This document shows positions 54,760-63,904 of a DNA stretch of 64,000 bases, piece after piece. The stretch spans positions 728,001 through 792,000 of the forward strand of contig NZ_AHMM02000015.1 in the NCBI RefSeq assembly GCF_000243675.2, read 5' to 3'. The first letter of the stretch is position 1; the number at the start of each line of letters is the position of its first letter. The stretch comes from Leptospira inadai serovar Lyme str. 10. GTDB taxonomy: Bacteria; Spirochaetota; Leptospiria; Leptospirales; Leptospiraceae. The translations under genes were made by a program, and so were the position numbers. Under the pieces are notes generated by a model. The model worked only from the letters and a program-made list of their open reading frames with translations, was not told the origin of the DNA and did not search any database.

Positions 54760-55242
54760 ATGTGGATAATTCCATATAATGAAAAAATGGAACAGAAAAC
54801 TTTGAAAATCTTACTTACGATTTATATAATCTACTCGTTGGTCAAATTCTATGAATTCTTCTTTCGGAAAGAGGAAGTAAAGATGAAAGGACTGGAACTG
54901 GTGTATGAAAAAGGAGGAGGAAAGATTATCCGCATATTCGATTCCGTGATATTGATTCTGATGATTGTTTTTATGCTTTTACTATTACTTTCGGGCGTGG
55001 AATATTTAAGTTTCACTACTGGGCTTTTAGTCGGTATGACGATCATCCAAGTTTTTTTTCACCGATTCGACAACCCTCTTCCTCCGGAGAAGTCGCCGAA
55101 ACCGCCTCTTACCGCTCTTAAATTGATGTCTTATTCGATTCAGGCGAATCCGGGTAAAGCTTGGCGTGAATTGATTTTAATGACGGTAATTTTTCTGTGG
55201 TCCCTTTACATGCTTGCAACCAAGGGATTCGGTCTTTTTTAA
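54760..55242 (+). CDS. Hypothetical membrane protein
   Basis: Up to 160 residues; ATG 54787 (MEQKTLK) is an alternative start and neither has a strong Shine-Dalgarno. Four predicted helices: IYIIYSLVKFYEFFF, IFDSVILILMIVFMLLLLLSGV, YLSFTTGLLVGMTIIQVFF and ELILMTVIFLWSLYML. The loop PLPPEKSPKPPLTALK lies between the last two. No family is recognised. Confidence 0.65.
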   Translation: MWIIPYNEKMEQKTLKILLTIYIIYSLVKFYEFFFRKEEVKMKGLELVYEKGGGKIIRIFDSVILILMIVFMLLLLLSGVEYLSFTTGLLVGMTIIQVFFHRFDNPLPPEKSPKPPLTALKLMSYSIQANPGKAWRELILMTVIFLWSLYMLATKGFGLF

Positions 55243-55650
55243 TAATTTCGATAATATGAGAATCGCGGTTTTGCGCATCGAATCTCGGGGCCACAGTCGT
55301 TCGAGTGTGTCTATCGTGAAAACAGATCGTTAGCTGTGAAAAAATGAGGAGCGATTGGAAGAGTGAAATCGGATTATTGAATCTATATGATCCGCTTCAC
55401 TCGTTATCGTGCGAATTTTTAACCTAGAGAAAAGATAAAGATAATTTTATTCGTTGGACTATGCCAAAACATTGTTGGAAGTATTCCGTCGTTAAATCAA
55501 GCGGAGAGATTTCGGACTTTTCCGAAGTTCGTGTTTAGAACGTACTGGTTCGGATTATTATTAGAGTCAAATTATTAGTTTGCTTTTTAACAAGTTAAGA
55601 TTAATTTATGCCCTCGGATAAACGAATGAATTCCCAACGACCGGAGTCAT
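55243..55650. other. Intergenic region, nothing recognised
   Basis: About 400 bases; no supported frame over 30 codons with a ribosome-binding site. Confidence 0.4.
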
Positions 55651-56349
55651 ATGAAGAAAATATCAGTTCTTATAATAGTATCATGCATCACATTCTCAAC
55701 CTGCGATTGCGGAAAAGGGAAAATAGAGAGTCCCAATGGCGTGATTAACTTTCTTTCCGGCACCGTGAATATACAGAGAGGTGAGCAGATTATGAAACCT
55801 GTCGTCTCTCAAGAAATTAAGGCCGGAGATATACTGATTACGGGAGATAGATCGGTTGTGATGATCGTTTTCGGAGAAAATTCATCCGTGCTGGAAATTC
55901 AGTCGAACTCTCGATTCAATTTTAGCGATATCAAGAGCGAGAAAGTTTTCTTTCAGGAAAAGGGAAGTTCCTGGATTTCGACAAATAAACTTTTGAAAGG
56001 AGAAGCAGTGACATTGCAAACGCCTACCGTAACTGCAGGCGTGAGAGGAACTAAATTTTATACGGGCATCCATGACGATATGACGTTTATCTGTCATTGT
56101 GAAGGGAAGGTCGAGTCGGAAAATAGACTGAGTCATTTTAAGAAAGTCAATGACGGCGACTACCTATCGGTGACAAAGGGCGATAAGACGATTTATTTAA
56201 CCCCGAAAGATTTACAAAAATCAAACATACCGTACGATCATGATCATAGCGAGTTGGAGAATTCGCCGCTGGGTAATCGGAATACGATGAGTCCTGAGGA
56301 CGTGAAGAAAGTGGTCGAACTGGTTAAGAAAAAACTGGCGTCGAATTAA
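55651..56349 (+). CDS. FecR-domain lipoprotein
   Basis: A 232-residue protein with a signal peptide and Cys residues at TCDCG suitable for lipidation. The FecR domain is clear: NGVINFLSGTVNIQRG, EIKAGDILITGDRSVVMIVFGENSSVLEIQSNS, and TLQTPTVTAGVRGTKFYTGI. A His-rich stretch (YDHDHSELEN) and a helical tail follow. In spirochaetes such stand-alone FecR proteins are periplasmic and not linked to iron sigma factors. CGGAG lies upstream of the ATG. It is monocistronic. Confidence 0.85.
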   Translation: MKKISVLIIVSCITFSTCDCGKGKIESPNGVINFLSGTVNIQRGEQIMKPVVSQEIKAGDILITGDRSVVMIVFGENSSVLEIQSNSRFNFSDIKSEKVFFQEKGSSWISTNKLLKGEAVTLQTPTVTAGVRGTKFYTGIHDDMTFICHCEGKVESENRLSHFKKVNDGDYLSVTKGDKTIYLTPKDLQKSNIPYDHDHSELENSPLGNRNTMSPEDVKKVVELVKKKLASN

Positions 56350-56522
56350 TTTTAAGAATGGAGTTCCTGATCTTGAAATAGCAAAGGTTCCGCAACATAG
56401 ACGGATTTCAGCCGATTCAGACAAGAATCTACGAGGGCGGATTTCAAATCTCGGCATCGGCATGTGACGCTGAATACTTTCAGTAACTGTAAATCGCATC
56501 TATCCTATATTTTAAAATATAG

Positions 56523-57305
56523 TCATACGAGTTTTGGTCGTCTTTTCTCTTTGAGCGCGGTCATTGCCTCCAGTAAATTGGAAACGACTATAGGATCTTC
56601 CAGGCTTTTTTTCGTAAACGTTAGATTTTCCTCGAAGCGACTTAATACGGCTTTATTCATGGCCTGTTTAGTTCTTCGATATGCGCTCGGAGCAATTCCC
56701 ATAACTTCTTCCAATTTTTTTATAACGATTTTCCTCAGGTCGATACGAGTACTTGCAACTTCGTTAATTAGATTTGTTTCCTTAGCTTCCGTAGCCTTAT
56801 ATAATTTTCCTAAAAGGCACATTTCGTTTAAGCAACGAGGATCGACCGTTTCCCGAAGTCTCTCGATGAAAGTTAAAGGCAACGGTAAGCCTACAAGTAT
56901 TTCCGTAAAGGCGATTCGTCCCTTGCCTTCCAACATGTATCTAAAATCGCAGGCCAAGGTCATGACGGCTCCTCCTCCCATCGCATAACCGGTAACTTCC
57001 GCAAGAAGAGGCTTATCGAATCGAAGCATCTGACCGAAGGAAAGTACAATTTGTCCCATCTCCTCCGTAAGCTTTACTCTGGGAGTGTTCAGAATATTTT
57101 CGGCGTCCACGCCGTTGGAAAAAAATTTTTCGTTATCGGATGTCAAGACCGCTGCCCGAATGCTTTCATCGGCTTGGATCTCTTTAAGAATTTCTTCTAA
57201 TTCAATTAAATTGGTTCTTGTCAGGGAATTTTGTTCGTTCGTTTGGATTTTAATGAATTCGGCACAACCATTTTTAAGTTCGATCTTTTCGCGAAAATAA
57301 TTCAT
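56523..57305 (-). CDS. Enoyl-CoA hydratase/isomerase family protein
   Basis: A 260-residue crotonase-fold protein from ATG 57305 (MNYFREKIELKNG); a longer in-frame extension upstream has no family similarity. Motifs are SNGVDAENIL (oxyanion loop), EVTGYAMGGGAVMTLACDFRYM, and FTEILVGLPLPLTFIERL. The acidic residues of classical hydratase (Glu144/Glu164) are not both evident, so the reaction may be isomerisation or another crotonase chemistry. It is monocistronic and probably acts in fatty-acid metabolism. Confidence 0.85.
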   Translation of the reverse strand: MNYFREKIELKNGCAEFIKIQTNEQNSLTRTNLIELEEILKEIQADESIRAAVLTSDNEKFFSNGVDAENILNTPRVKLTEEMGQIVLSFGQMLRFDKPLLAEVTGYAMGGGAVMTLACDFRYMLEGKGRIAFTEILVGLPLPLTFIERLRETVDPRCLNEMCLLGKLYKATEAKETNLINEVASTRIDLRKIVIKKLEEVMGIAPSAYRRTKQAMNKAVLSRFEENLTFTKKSLEDPIVVSNLLEAMTALKEKRRPKLV

Positions 57306-57697
57306 AGGACAAAATTTATTCGGGTAGATCGAAGTTATCCACTCAAAATTTTCGGATCGATCCCTAAATATCGGCGATTTTGGGATTGATTCGAGTGATG
57401 GACAGACTTTGTCGAATAAATTTATCGTTAATCGACAGCAAACGATCTTTTTTACCATCTTTTCTGTCTGATATACGATGCTTCCGCTACCGGACAAAAG
57501 TATGAATTCCTCCAAAATAAAAAATTTCGGTCTGAAGCGTACCATTGATTCAATTCGTTCGGAGACGCGAACCCGTTATGTCGATAATCTTGATTCTAAA
57601 AAATTTTCGTAAACGTATGATGGCGGAGAAAATAAAATCCGAAATAGTTGCTTGGATCATGTCATCTATCGGATCGAATCCTTCATCCGAATATGCA

Positions 57698-58749
57698 ATG
57701 AAAGATTCTAGAATGTTTTTTTATCGTAGCATGATCGTTCGTTCGATTTGCACTATCTTTCTTTCGGCTACGGCATTGGGTTGCTTACCGGCGGCCTGTA
57801 ATGCTGTGGCGGATTCTAAGCAGAATAGTGCCGAAATTTCGGAGCTAGAGAAAATTCAAATCGGGGGTGTAGATCAATGGTTGTTTTCTCAGGGCAAGGA
57901 TCGAAATAATCCCGTCCTTTTGATTCTTCACGGGGGACCCGGTGCAGGTTCGATCGGATTCGCTCGTTATCTTTATACTGAATTGGAAAAGCAATTTATC
58001 GTCGTAAATTGGGATCAGAGAGGAGCGGGAAAATCTTATTCCTTGTTCATGTCCGATGTCACACCCGAAACGTATCTCTCCGATACGAGGGAGGTCATCT
58101 CGTTTCTGAAACGAAAATTTAATGTTCCTAAAATCTATCTAATGGGACATTCCTGGGGAGGTTATTTGGGGGCAATAATCGCTAACCGTTATCCGGAGGA
58201 TTTATTCGCATATATCGGAATCGGACCGGTCGTGAACGGCGAGCAAAGTGTCGCGATCTCCTATAAGTTCGTCCTTGAGAACGGAAGAAAGAACCCTGAA
58301 GTATCGGACAAGGTAAAAGATTTAACGCAAGAGGAATATTTAAAAAACCGCAGATTTTGGCTGAATCAGTTCGGAGTAGGAATGTTTCGCGATACCCAAC
58401 GATACGATGAGGATAGATTCCTCCGGGGCCTGATGGAGAACTCTCCGGATTCGATATGATAACGTATCTTCCGGGAATATGGAGATCTTCGTCCAGAATT
58501 CGTCCGTTTTTTTTTCAAATGAATCTGTTTAAGCAGGCTCCTTCTATCCTGGTGCCCGTTTATTTTTTTACCGGAAAATATGATTATTATAATCCGGAAG
58601 AGATTCTTGCGAAATACGTAGACGTCCTCGAGGCACCTAAGAAAACTTTCTACTCGTTTGATTGTTGTGCGCACGCGCCTCATTTCGAGGCCATTGTCGA
58701 TTTTGCCGAACGGATGAAGCGTGTTAAACTCGATACGTTTAAAAAATAA
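57698..58749 (+). pseudogene. Alpha/beta hydrolase (proline-iminopeptidase-like) split by a -1 frame change
   Basis: The first frame (start uncertain; 57698 is used here, 57713 possible) has a signal or lipoprotein-like start (LSATALGC), LILHGGPGAGSIGFARY, NWDQRGAGKSY and nucleophile Ser in LMGHSWGGYLGAI, then stops at 58457-58459. The second frame begins at ATG 58456 (ATGA overlap) and carries ILVPVYFFTGKYDYYNPEEI with the acid and CCAHAPHFEAIVDFAE with the catalytic His. Together they make one full hydrolase of about 350 residues. The triad is split, so neither half should work alone; a disrupted gene is most likely, coupled or frameshifted translation possible. Confidence 0.75.
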
Positions 58750-59117
58750 TCGAATCCGGATTCGTTATCGAAAAATATGATTCCTTTCTTACGCATGTTT
58801 CCTTGGAAGAGGTTCGATTCGGAACTTATCCGAAACTATGAATTATAGTCATAAAAAATAAGTGGTTTTTGATTTCAAGAATACTTCTCTCTACGGAAGT
58901 ACATGGCGTTTTCCATAGTGGAGGCAAGTAAATATTAAGTGAAATTCAATCGATGCTAAAAAATCGAATCTACGAAGGTTTGCAGCCTAAGAATGCCGCA
59001 ATCGTACTCGTTTTTGATCTTTAAATTGAAATTAAAAATCGATCGACCTGGCCGGTCGGATGTAGGCAGGCAACGGCGTCAGTTCGACGGAAAACAAAGA
59101 AAGCGTCGGATTTTTGC
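58750..59117. other. Intergenic region, nothing recognised
   Basis: About 370 bases between convergent genes; no clear terminator or frame. Confidence 0.4.
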
Positions 59118-59687
59118 TTAAGGACGTTCGGACCAGATTCGATTGCGTATTCTGCTTAGCGAGACGGGCGTGATTCCTAAATAGGAGGCTATATAATGCT
59201 GAGGTATTCGCTTCACAATTTCGGGATGGTTTCTTATTAGATCTAAATATCGTTCTTCCGGCGTGTCTTTGATTCTTGATAGAAATAATCGGATGTAATT
59301 AGTGACTCTCGATAAAAGAAAATCTATTAGATAATCTTTAAATTCTTCGTGTTTATTATATAACATTAATGCATCCTCTCGACGTAACGAAAATAGTCGG
59401 GAAGGTTCGACGCTTTCCAGAAAAAATGGACTAGGAGAAGAGGATTTGAAGCTTTCCATCGAGGTAACGGTTTGGCATTCGAAGAAAAATTGAAACGTAA
59501 TTTCCTTATTATTATCGTTAAACCCCAAGCGGAGGCATCCTTGATCCAGGAAATACACGTACTTCGCTATCTCTCCTTGGCTCAGGAGTAATTTTTTTGC
59601 GGGAATAATTTCTTCTTTGAACATATGTTCATACTCGTCCCAATGTTTTTCGAAGAAGGGAAAATCCGATTTTATTTTTTCTAACAT
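59118..59687 (-). CDS. Crp/Fnr-family transcriptional regulator
   Basis: A 189-residue protein. The cNMP-binding-type barrel covers 20-115 (EEIIPAKKLLLSQGEIAKYVYFLDQGCLRL), followed by a long dimer helix (DYLIDFLLSRVTNYIRLFLSRI) and a short C-terminal helix-turn-helix (IPQHYIASYLGITPVSLSRIRNRI). The phosphate-binding Arg-Ala of CRP is absent, so it may not bind cAMP. It resembles the short regulators common in Bacteroidetes and spirochaetes. It is divergent from the large membrane protein that follows. Confidence 0.88.
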   Translation of the reverse strand: MLEKIKSDFPFFEKHWDEYEHMFKEEIIPAKKLLLSQGEIAKYVYFLDQGCLRLGFNDNNKEITFQFFFECQTVTSMESFKSSSPSPFFLESVEPSRLFSLRREDALMLYNKHEEFKDYLIDFLLSRVTNYIRLFLSRIKDTPEERYLDLIRNHPEIVKRIPQHYIASYLGITPVSLSRIRNRIWSERP

Positions 59688-59879
59688 ATTGATCGCCGCC
59701 TGCCGGCCTTATCGCGCTAGAGTCGAAACGAAAGTATTTCCGAAATATCTATATCCGATCGATCATAAATCTCAAGCTTAATTAACGCATTCCTGCTCAA
59801 CGATCTGAGAAATCGGGATATTTACGACCTAAATCGTCGATTTCGAACCATACGGGTATTCCTACTTGACGAATTCCGA

Positions 59880-61874
59880 ATGATCATCGATCGTTCTTAC
59901 ATGTTTCTTCTAAGTCAGGAATCGGGTTCTCCTATTCTAATATGGCCGGAATTTTCGTGGACTCCGTTTATCAATGGACTCATCTTTTTGGTTCTCCTCG
60001 TTACTACGATCTACTTTGTTCAAAAGTCGATTAATCGTAGGAACCGACTGGAAAAATCTTTTCGGCAAAAAATCTTGGCCAACTTACATTTATATGAATT
60101 CAATAATAAGGATGTGAATCTTTTTCACGAATTTTTAGATCGAATTTCTTATTCCGAATTGAAGAGACTCGCCGAGGATCCGGCTTGGTACCGGAAATAT
60201 TTTCTTCCGGAGTTTCTGCCCTTCTTGGCAAATCATAGCAACCTTCCCGCATGGAAGGACGTTTTACTCGTGCAATCCTTGGATCATCTGATTCAGACTT
60301 CGAGTCCGTTACCGAAAAATAATTTTCAGGCCCTTTTGACGTCCGATTCCGAAGAAAGTTTTCCTATCATGCTGGAGGTTCATGAGATCGATGAGAATTC
60401 GATCGGTAAACAGATTAAGGCGAAAGTTTATACAAAGAGAGGAACTCATACTTTTGCTCTAACAAGATACGAAAAGGTTCAAATTTATTTCCGGAATGAG
60501 GATAAAAAATGGTTTAGAATGAATGCGGTATTGATTTCTCAGCAGGATTCGAATCTAATTCTTCAAATCAAGAGTCTGCCCGAATTGGATGAGAAAAAAA
60601 CGAAAGAATGGGTGGAGGCGCCCAGAGGAGATTGGCTCACTTCCAAAAGTCGGGACGGTTTTCCGGAAGAATATAGAGATAGCCTCTCGCAAATATTATC
60701 CTATTCGGGGTTGCCTTCGAGTGTTTGTGAGCAAATTAAGAATTTGGTAAAAGGATATAAGGATCATCCCGGTTACGTTCGAAGGCAGCACAATCAAGAA
60801 GATTATAAAGTATTAATTCGTTTATATAAGATCTGCTTCTTGAAATTCCGATCGGATAACGCGGAAGTTCCTAAGCCGATTTTGCTTTTTCTGCATTTCT
60901 TTTTCTTGGAAGAAACGATTCTCTCCACGAAAAGAATCCAGGACTTAGAGGCGTCGATTCCCGAATTGAAATCTTCCGTTAAGGATCCGGAGAACCCTGA
61001 AATCAAGCTTACATTGCATTTACTTCCGGATTGGTTAAATTTGGTTCTTGCAGGAAAGAGGACTCCTTCCGTAAATCAAACGGGTCAATCCTTCGAGCAG
61101 GTTCAGAAATCCGCTCTACTCTGGAATAAGGAGCCGGAAGTCAAAAATTTGCACGATCGGGAATACCTATTACGTCTTCTAGATTGGGAATTGGATAACA
61201 CCTTACACGCGGGTTTGCTAGGAATATCCCTGAATCCGAGTCAAGCATATCCGATTTTATCGGAAGATCAGTTCTATGGGGATACCAATTCTAATATACT
61301 TTTTCCGAAAAAACTTTTATTCAATGCGGACTTGGTTTTAAGGGTCGACCCAGCCTTGTTTTATAGGGAAGTCCGATCAGGTTCCATCGGAAGTTCGAAT
61401 CAACAGGATTTGATTCGTAAGGAATTTTTTGCAGACTGTATTCTCTTGCCGTTCTCGGGTAATAGAGGCGTTTTTTGGCAGGACGCTTCCAGCGGAAATT
61501 TGGCGAACAGTCGACTCTTTTTCCCGACGATTCTGAATGAAAACCTTACTTTGGCGGTTACGAAGACGATGGGTGAATTTCGTTGGGAGACGGAAAGATC
61601 GTTTCGCGGAAGAAGGTGGAAAGACCCGATACCGCCTACGCTAATATCAGAATATTATAATTATCTTGAGAATTATCGAAAAGACCAGAATCTCACCGCT
61701 GAGGCGAAAAAACGAGTCGATCAGCAATGGATAAAAGTAAGGCATACTATAAAGGATATGTTTAGTATCGATTATGCGTACTGGATCCTCTTTGAAGGTT
61801 CCGGAAAACCCAGATTAAATCGAGCCGCTAGGGAAATCCTTGCAAGATTTATTCCGATCAAGGTGACGCGATAG
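59880..61874 (+). CDS. Large hypothetical membrane-anchored protein
   Basis: A 664-residue protein with one N-terminal helix (INGLIFLVLLVTTIYFV) after a short leader; ATG 59901 (MFLLSQESG) is an alternative start. The cytoplasmic part is mainly charged and contains a beta-rich stretch at about 150-235 (FPIMLEVHEIDENSIGKQIKAKVY, TFALTRYEKVQIYFRNED) that recalls YcgR-N/PilZ-like flagellar brake folds, without the PilZ RxxxR motif. No family is recognised with confidence. The length, single helix and absence of enzymatic motifs suggest a structural or signalling role. It is monocistronic. Confidence 0.7.
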   Translation: MIIDRSYMFLLSQESGSPILIWPEFSWTPFINGLIFLVLLVTTIYFVQKSINRRNRLEKSFRQKILANLHLYEFNNKDVNLFHEFLDRISYSELKRLAEDPAWYRKYFLPEFLPFLANHSNLPAWKDVLLVQSLDHLIQTSSPLPKNNFQALLTSDSEESFPIMLEVHEIDENSIGKQIKAKVYTKRGTHTFALTRYEKVQIYFRNEDKKWFRMNAVLISQQDSNLILQIKSLPELDEKKTKEWVEAPRGDWLTSKSRDGFPEEYRDSLSQILSYSGLPSSVCEQIKNLVKGYKDHPGYVRRQHNQEDYKVLIRLYKICFLKFRSDNAEVPKPILLFLHFFFLEETILSTKRIQDLEASIPELKSSVKDPENPEIKLTLHLLPDWLNLVLAGKRTPSVNQTGQSFEQVQKSALLWNKEPEVKNLHDREYLLRLLDWELDNTLHAGLLGISLNPSQAYPILSEDQFYGDTNSNILFPKKLLFNADLVLRVDPALFYREVRSGSIGSSNQQDLIRKEFFADCILLPFSGNRGVFWQDASSGNLANSRLFFPTILNENLTLAVTKTMGEFRWETERSFRGRRWKDPIPPTLISEYYNYLENYRKDQNLTAEAKKRVDQQWIKVRHTIKDMFSIDYAYWILFEGSGKPRLNRAAREILARFIPIKVTR

Positions 61875-62127
61875 AAAGGGAAGGATCATACTGAATTTGA
61901 ACGCATTATTGCGCTCTCGAGTAATTTGAACGAAGGAGAACGGGAAAGATGATCTCGATGAAAAGCATTACTAAAAAATGAGATAATGACTGTGCAACTA
62001 CTCTTTTGGATATGGTATCATAAAATATTTTTACTGTTCCATCCCGAGTGGCGACTCCGGAAATTTTCGGATAATTTTTTAGTCCGTTTAATAGCTGTTC
62101 CTCCTTGAGGGAATCGGTTTTTATCCT

Positions 62128-62505
62128 TTAGTTGAGCGGTCTATACAATTCTTCTAAAGTCTTCTTGCATGAGATGGAGATTGCAGTCTCGTGTTCTTTT
62201 AGACATTTAATAATTCGACCTCCTCCGGGAACCACCCATCGGCAGAATTTGGCTCGATCCTCTTTGCAGGATTCCATTTTAGTTTTGAATTCTTCTACTA
62301 GCGAGCTTAATTGCTGTTTACAGGCGGAAGATAATTGTGACTCGTCCCTCTTTAAACATTCCATGATTTGATTTAAGATGTTCCGATCTTGGCAAAAAGT
62401 CTCTATTTCGTTCTGGCAACGACTTAATTGAGATTGTTTTTTCGGGGCCGCGTCGATCGGGAACGATATAGGGATAATCAATGCTAAGAAATAGAACCAT
62501 TTCAT
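62128..62505 (-). CDS. Secreted protein with two Cys-rich (GLG1-type) repeats
   Basis: A 125-residue protein from ATG 62505 (MKWFYFLALIIPISFPIDA, a signal peptide); an ATG at 62523 is an alternative. Two repeats with four Cys each are visible: CQNEIETFCQD...MECLKRDESQLSSACKQQL and CKEDRAKFCRW...IKCLKEHETAISISCKKTL, the pattern of the cysteine-rich repeat of Golgi glycoprotein 1, also found in bacterial periplasmic proteins. It lies about 50 bases downstream of the ArsR-SRPBCC pair and may share its transcript. Confidence 0.78.
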   Translation of the reverse strand: MKWFYFLALIIPISFPIDAAPKKQSQLSRCQNEIETFCQDRNILNQIMECLKRDESQLSSACKQQLSSLVEEFKTKMESCKEDRAKFCRWVVPGGGRIIKCLKEHETAISISCKKTLEELYRPLN

Positions 62506-62557
62506 TTTAAATGTTAGGATCATGCTTTCCGGGATTCTATTTCGCGGATATTTTCCG

Positions 62558-62998
62558 CTAACTTTTTCCGATCGATACATCTAGGAATTCTTTTAATTGT
62601 GTTTCGATTATCTGAGTCCATCCTGCTACGAAATTATCCCGCTTTAAATCGGGATTTTCCCTCGGGAATGTTTCCAGACCGGAATGAGTCAGTCGAATTC
62701 GAGTCGAGTCGCCTTCGGGAAATAGCTCGAAAGTTACATATGATTCTCCCGAGTATCCTTCGTACCGCCAGCTATACGTAATTTTAGAACCTTCCACGAC
62801 TTCGGTGATTTTGCATAAGTGGACATATTTATTTTCATCCGAACCGGCAGAGAATCGAAATTCGAATCCGACTTCGGGCTTGAAAGCGGGTATATCAAAA
62901 TACCATTTTTTCATTTCCTCTGTATTCGTTATCGCCTTCCATACTCGGGAAACCGATGCCTTTACCGTTATTTGTTTAATTACAAATTCTTGATTCAT
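62558..62998 (-). CDS. SRPBCC (AHSA1-type) protein
   Basis: A 146-residue AHSA1 protein: VIKQITVKASVSRVWKAITNTEEMKKWYFD, GFEFRFSAGSD, ITYSWRYEGYSGESYVTFEL, and the final helix DNFVAGWTQIIETQLKEFL. Its ATG overlaps the ArsR stop by 4 bases, with GGAGG 8 bases upstream. It is the partner of the fourth ArsR regulator in the window and is only distantly similar to the other SRPBCC proteins here, so the modules were not recently duplicated from each other. Confidence 0.87.
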   Translation of the reverse strand: MNQEFVIKQITVKASVSRVWKAITNTEEMKKWYFDIPAFKPEVGFEFRFSAGSDENKYVHLCKITEVVEGSKITYSWRYEGYSGESYVTFELFPEGDSTRIRLTHSGLETFPRENPDLKRDNFVAGWTQIIETQLKEFLDVSIGKS

Positions 62999-63303
62999 TC
63001 TTTACCCTCCAAATAGTTTTTTAAAGAAAGCAATTTTTTATCCCAAAATCCGCGGTAAAACTCCGCCCAGTCATGGACTTCTTTCAGTTTTTTTAGCTTG
63101 GCTTCACAATACCGTTCTCGACCCTTTTGCTTGATTACTATAAGTCCGCACTCCCGGAGTATCTTAATATGCTTTGATATGGAAGGTCTACTTATTTGAA
63201 AGTTAGCGGTCACTCCGTTCAATGTCAGGGGTTTAACGGAGAGCAAACGAATGATCTCCCTCCGTGTCGGATCGGCAATCGCTTGGAATACGTCGCGTCT
63301 CAT
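62995..63303 (-). CDS. ArsR-family transcriptional regulator
   Basis: A 102-residue protein from ATG 63303 (MRRDVFQAIADPTRREIIRLL). The helix-turn-helix is NFQISRPSISKHIKILRECGLIVIKQKGRERYCEA. A longer frame extends upstream to a TTG, but that TTG lies within the -35 box, so it cannot be the start. No metal-binding Cys pair is seen in the sensor position. A 34-bp inverted repeat covers the -10 box and the start codon, implying tight autorepression. Confidence 0.9.
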   Translation of the reverse strand: MRRDVFQAIADPTRREIIRLLSVKPLTLNGVTANFQISRPSISKHIKILRECGLIVIKQKGRERYCEAKLKKLKEVHDWAEFYRGFWDKKLLSLKNYLEGKE

Positions 63304-63351
63304 ATATGTAGCCGTTCGGCTACATATATGAGTTATTCTTCTCTTTGTCAA
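63299..63351 (-). promoter_or_regulatory. Promoter and 34-bp inverted repeat of the fourth ArsR gene
   Basis: Arms CTCATATATGTAGCCG (63299-63314) and CGGCTACATATATGAG (63317-63332) are perfect complements with a 2-base centre. On the minus strand TTGACA (63346-63351), 17 bases and TATATG (63323-63328) form the promoter. The repeat spans the -10 box through the ATG at 63301-63303. Confidence 0.88.
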
Positions 63352-63429
63352 CTTTTTTCTTTGGGAAGAGTTAGGTTTCGGATCGTTCGCAGGCGCTTCT
63401 TGGCATTTCGGATCTTTAGCTTTCGAAAT

Positions 63430-63702
63430 TTATTTAGGTTCGTTACTGACGAATTCAAAAGCGGGAGAAGTCTCAGGTAGGAGAATGATACTTCCAACTG
63501 ACTCATCTTTCGCCTTCCGTCGGATCTCCGTCCAGGCGGTTCTAAAAAGGGCGGTCTCGAATTTGTCTTGGGACCTACCGAATTTTACATCATGACCGAT
63601 CTGAAGTCCGCCGAATCTTAATAGAAAACGAAGTATTGTCGAATATTTACTTGAGTTTGCTATGGAATACTTCGACATGTACATGGCGTTTTTTCCGATC
63701 AA
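63430..63702 (-). CDS. Doubtful small hypothetical protein
   Basis: A frame of up to 90 codons with a TTG start, or 82-84 codons from the internal ATGs (MYMSKYSIANSS). The C-terminal half (AWTEIRRKAKDESVGSIILLPETSPAFEF) has protein-like composition, but no family or good ribosome-binding site is seen. Confidence 0.28.
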   Translation of the reverse strand: MIGKNAMYMSKYSIANSSKYSTILRFLLRFGGLQIGHDVKFGRSQDKFETALFRTAWTEIRRKAKDESVGSIILLPETSPAFEFVSNEPK

Positions 63703-63904
63703 GAATTAGGAGCCGTTGCGATCAGTAATATTGAATGCGGCTCAACGACGATCCGATATTCGCGCTTCGGTTTACTAATATCACTTGGCGTATTAGAAAG
63801 TTCTTTCGTTTCCTTGAGTAGGATTTCAATCCCCGCGAACAGTTAATATAATAGATAAGAATAGTATTATATTTGAATGAATTAAATATAATAATTTTAT
63901 TAGA
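63703..63904. other. Intergenic region, nothing recognised
   Basis: AT-rich spacer before the next minus-strand gene. Confidence 0.35.

Noticed and set aside
56464..56988. 174-codon plus-strand frame.
   Set aside because: Shadow of the enoyl-CoA hydratase gene on the opposite strand.
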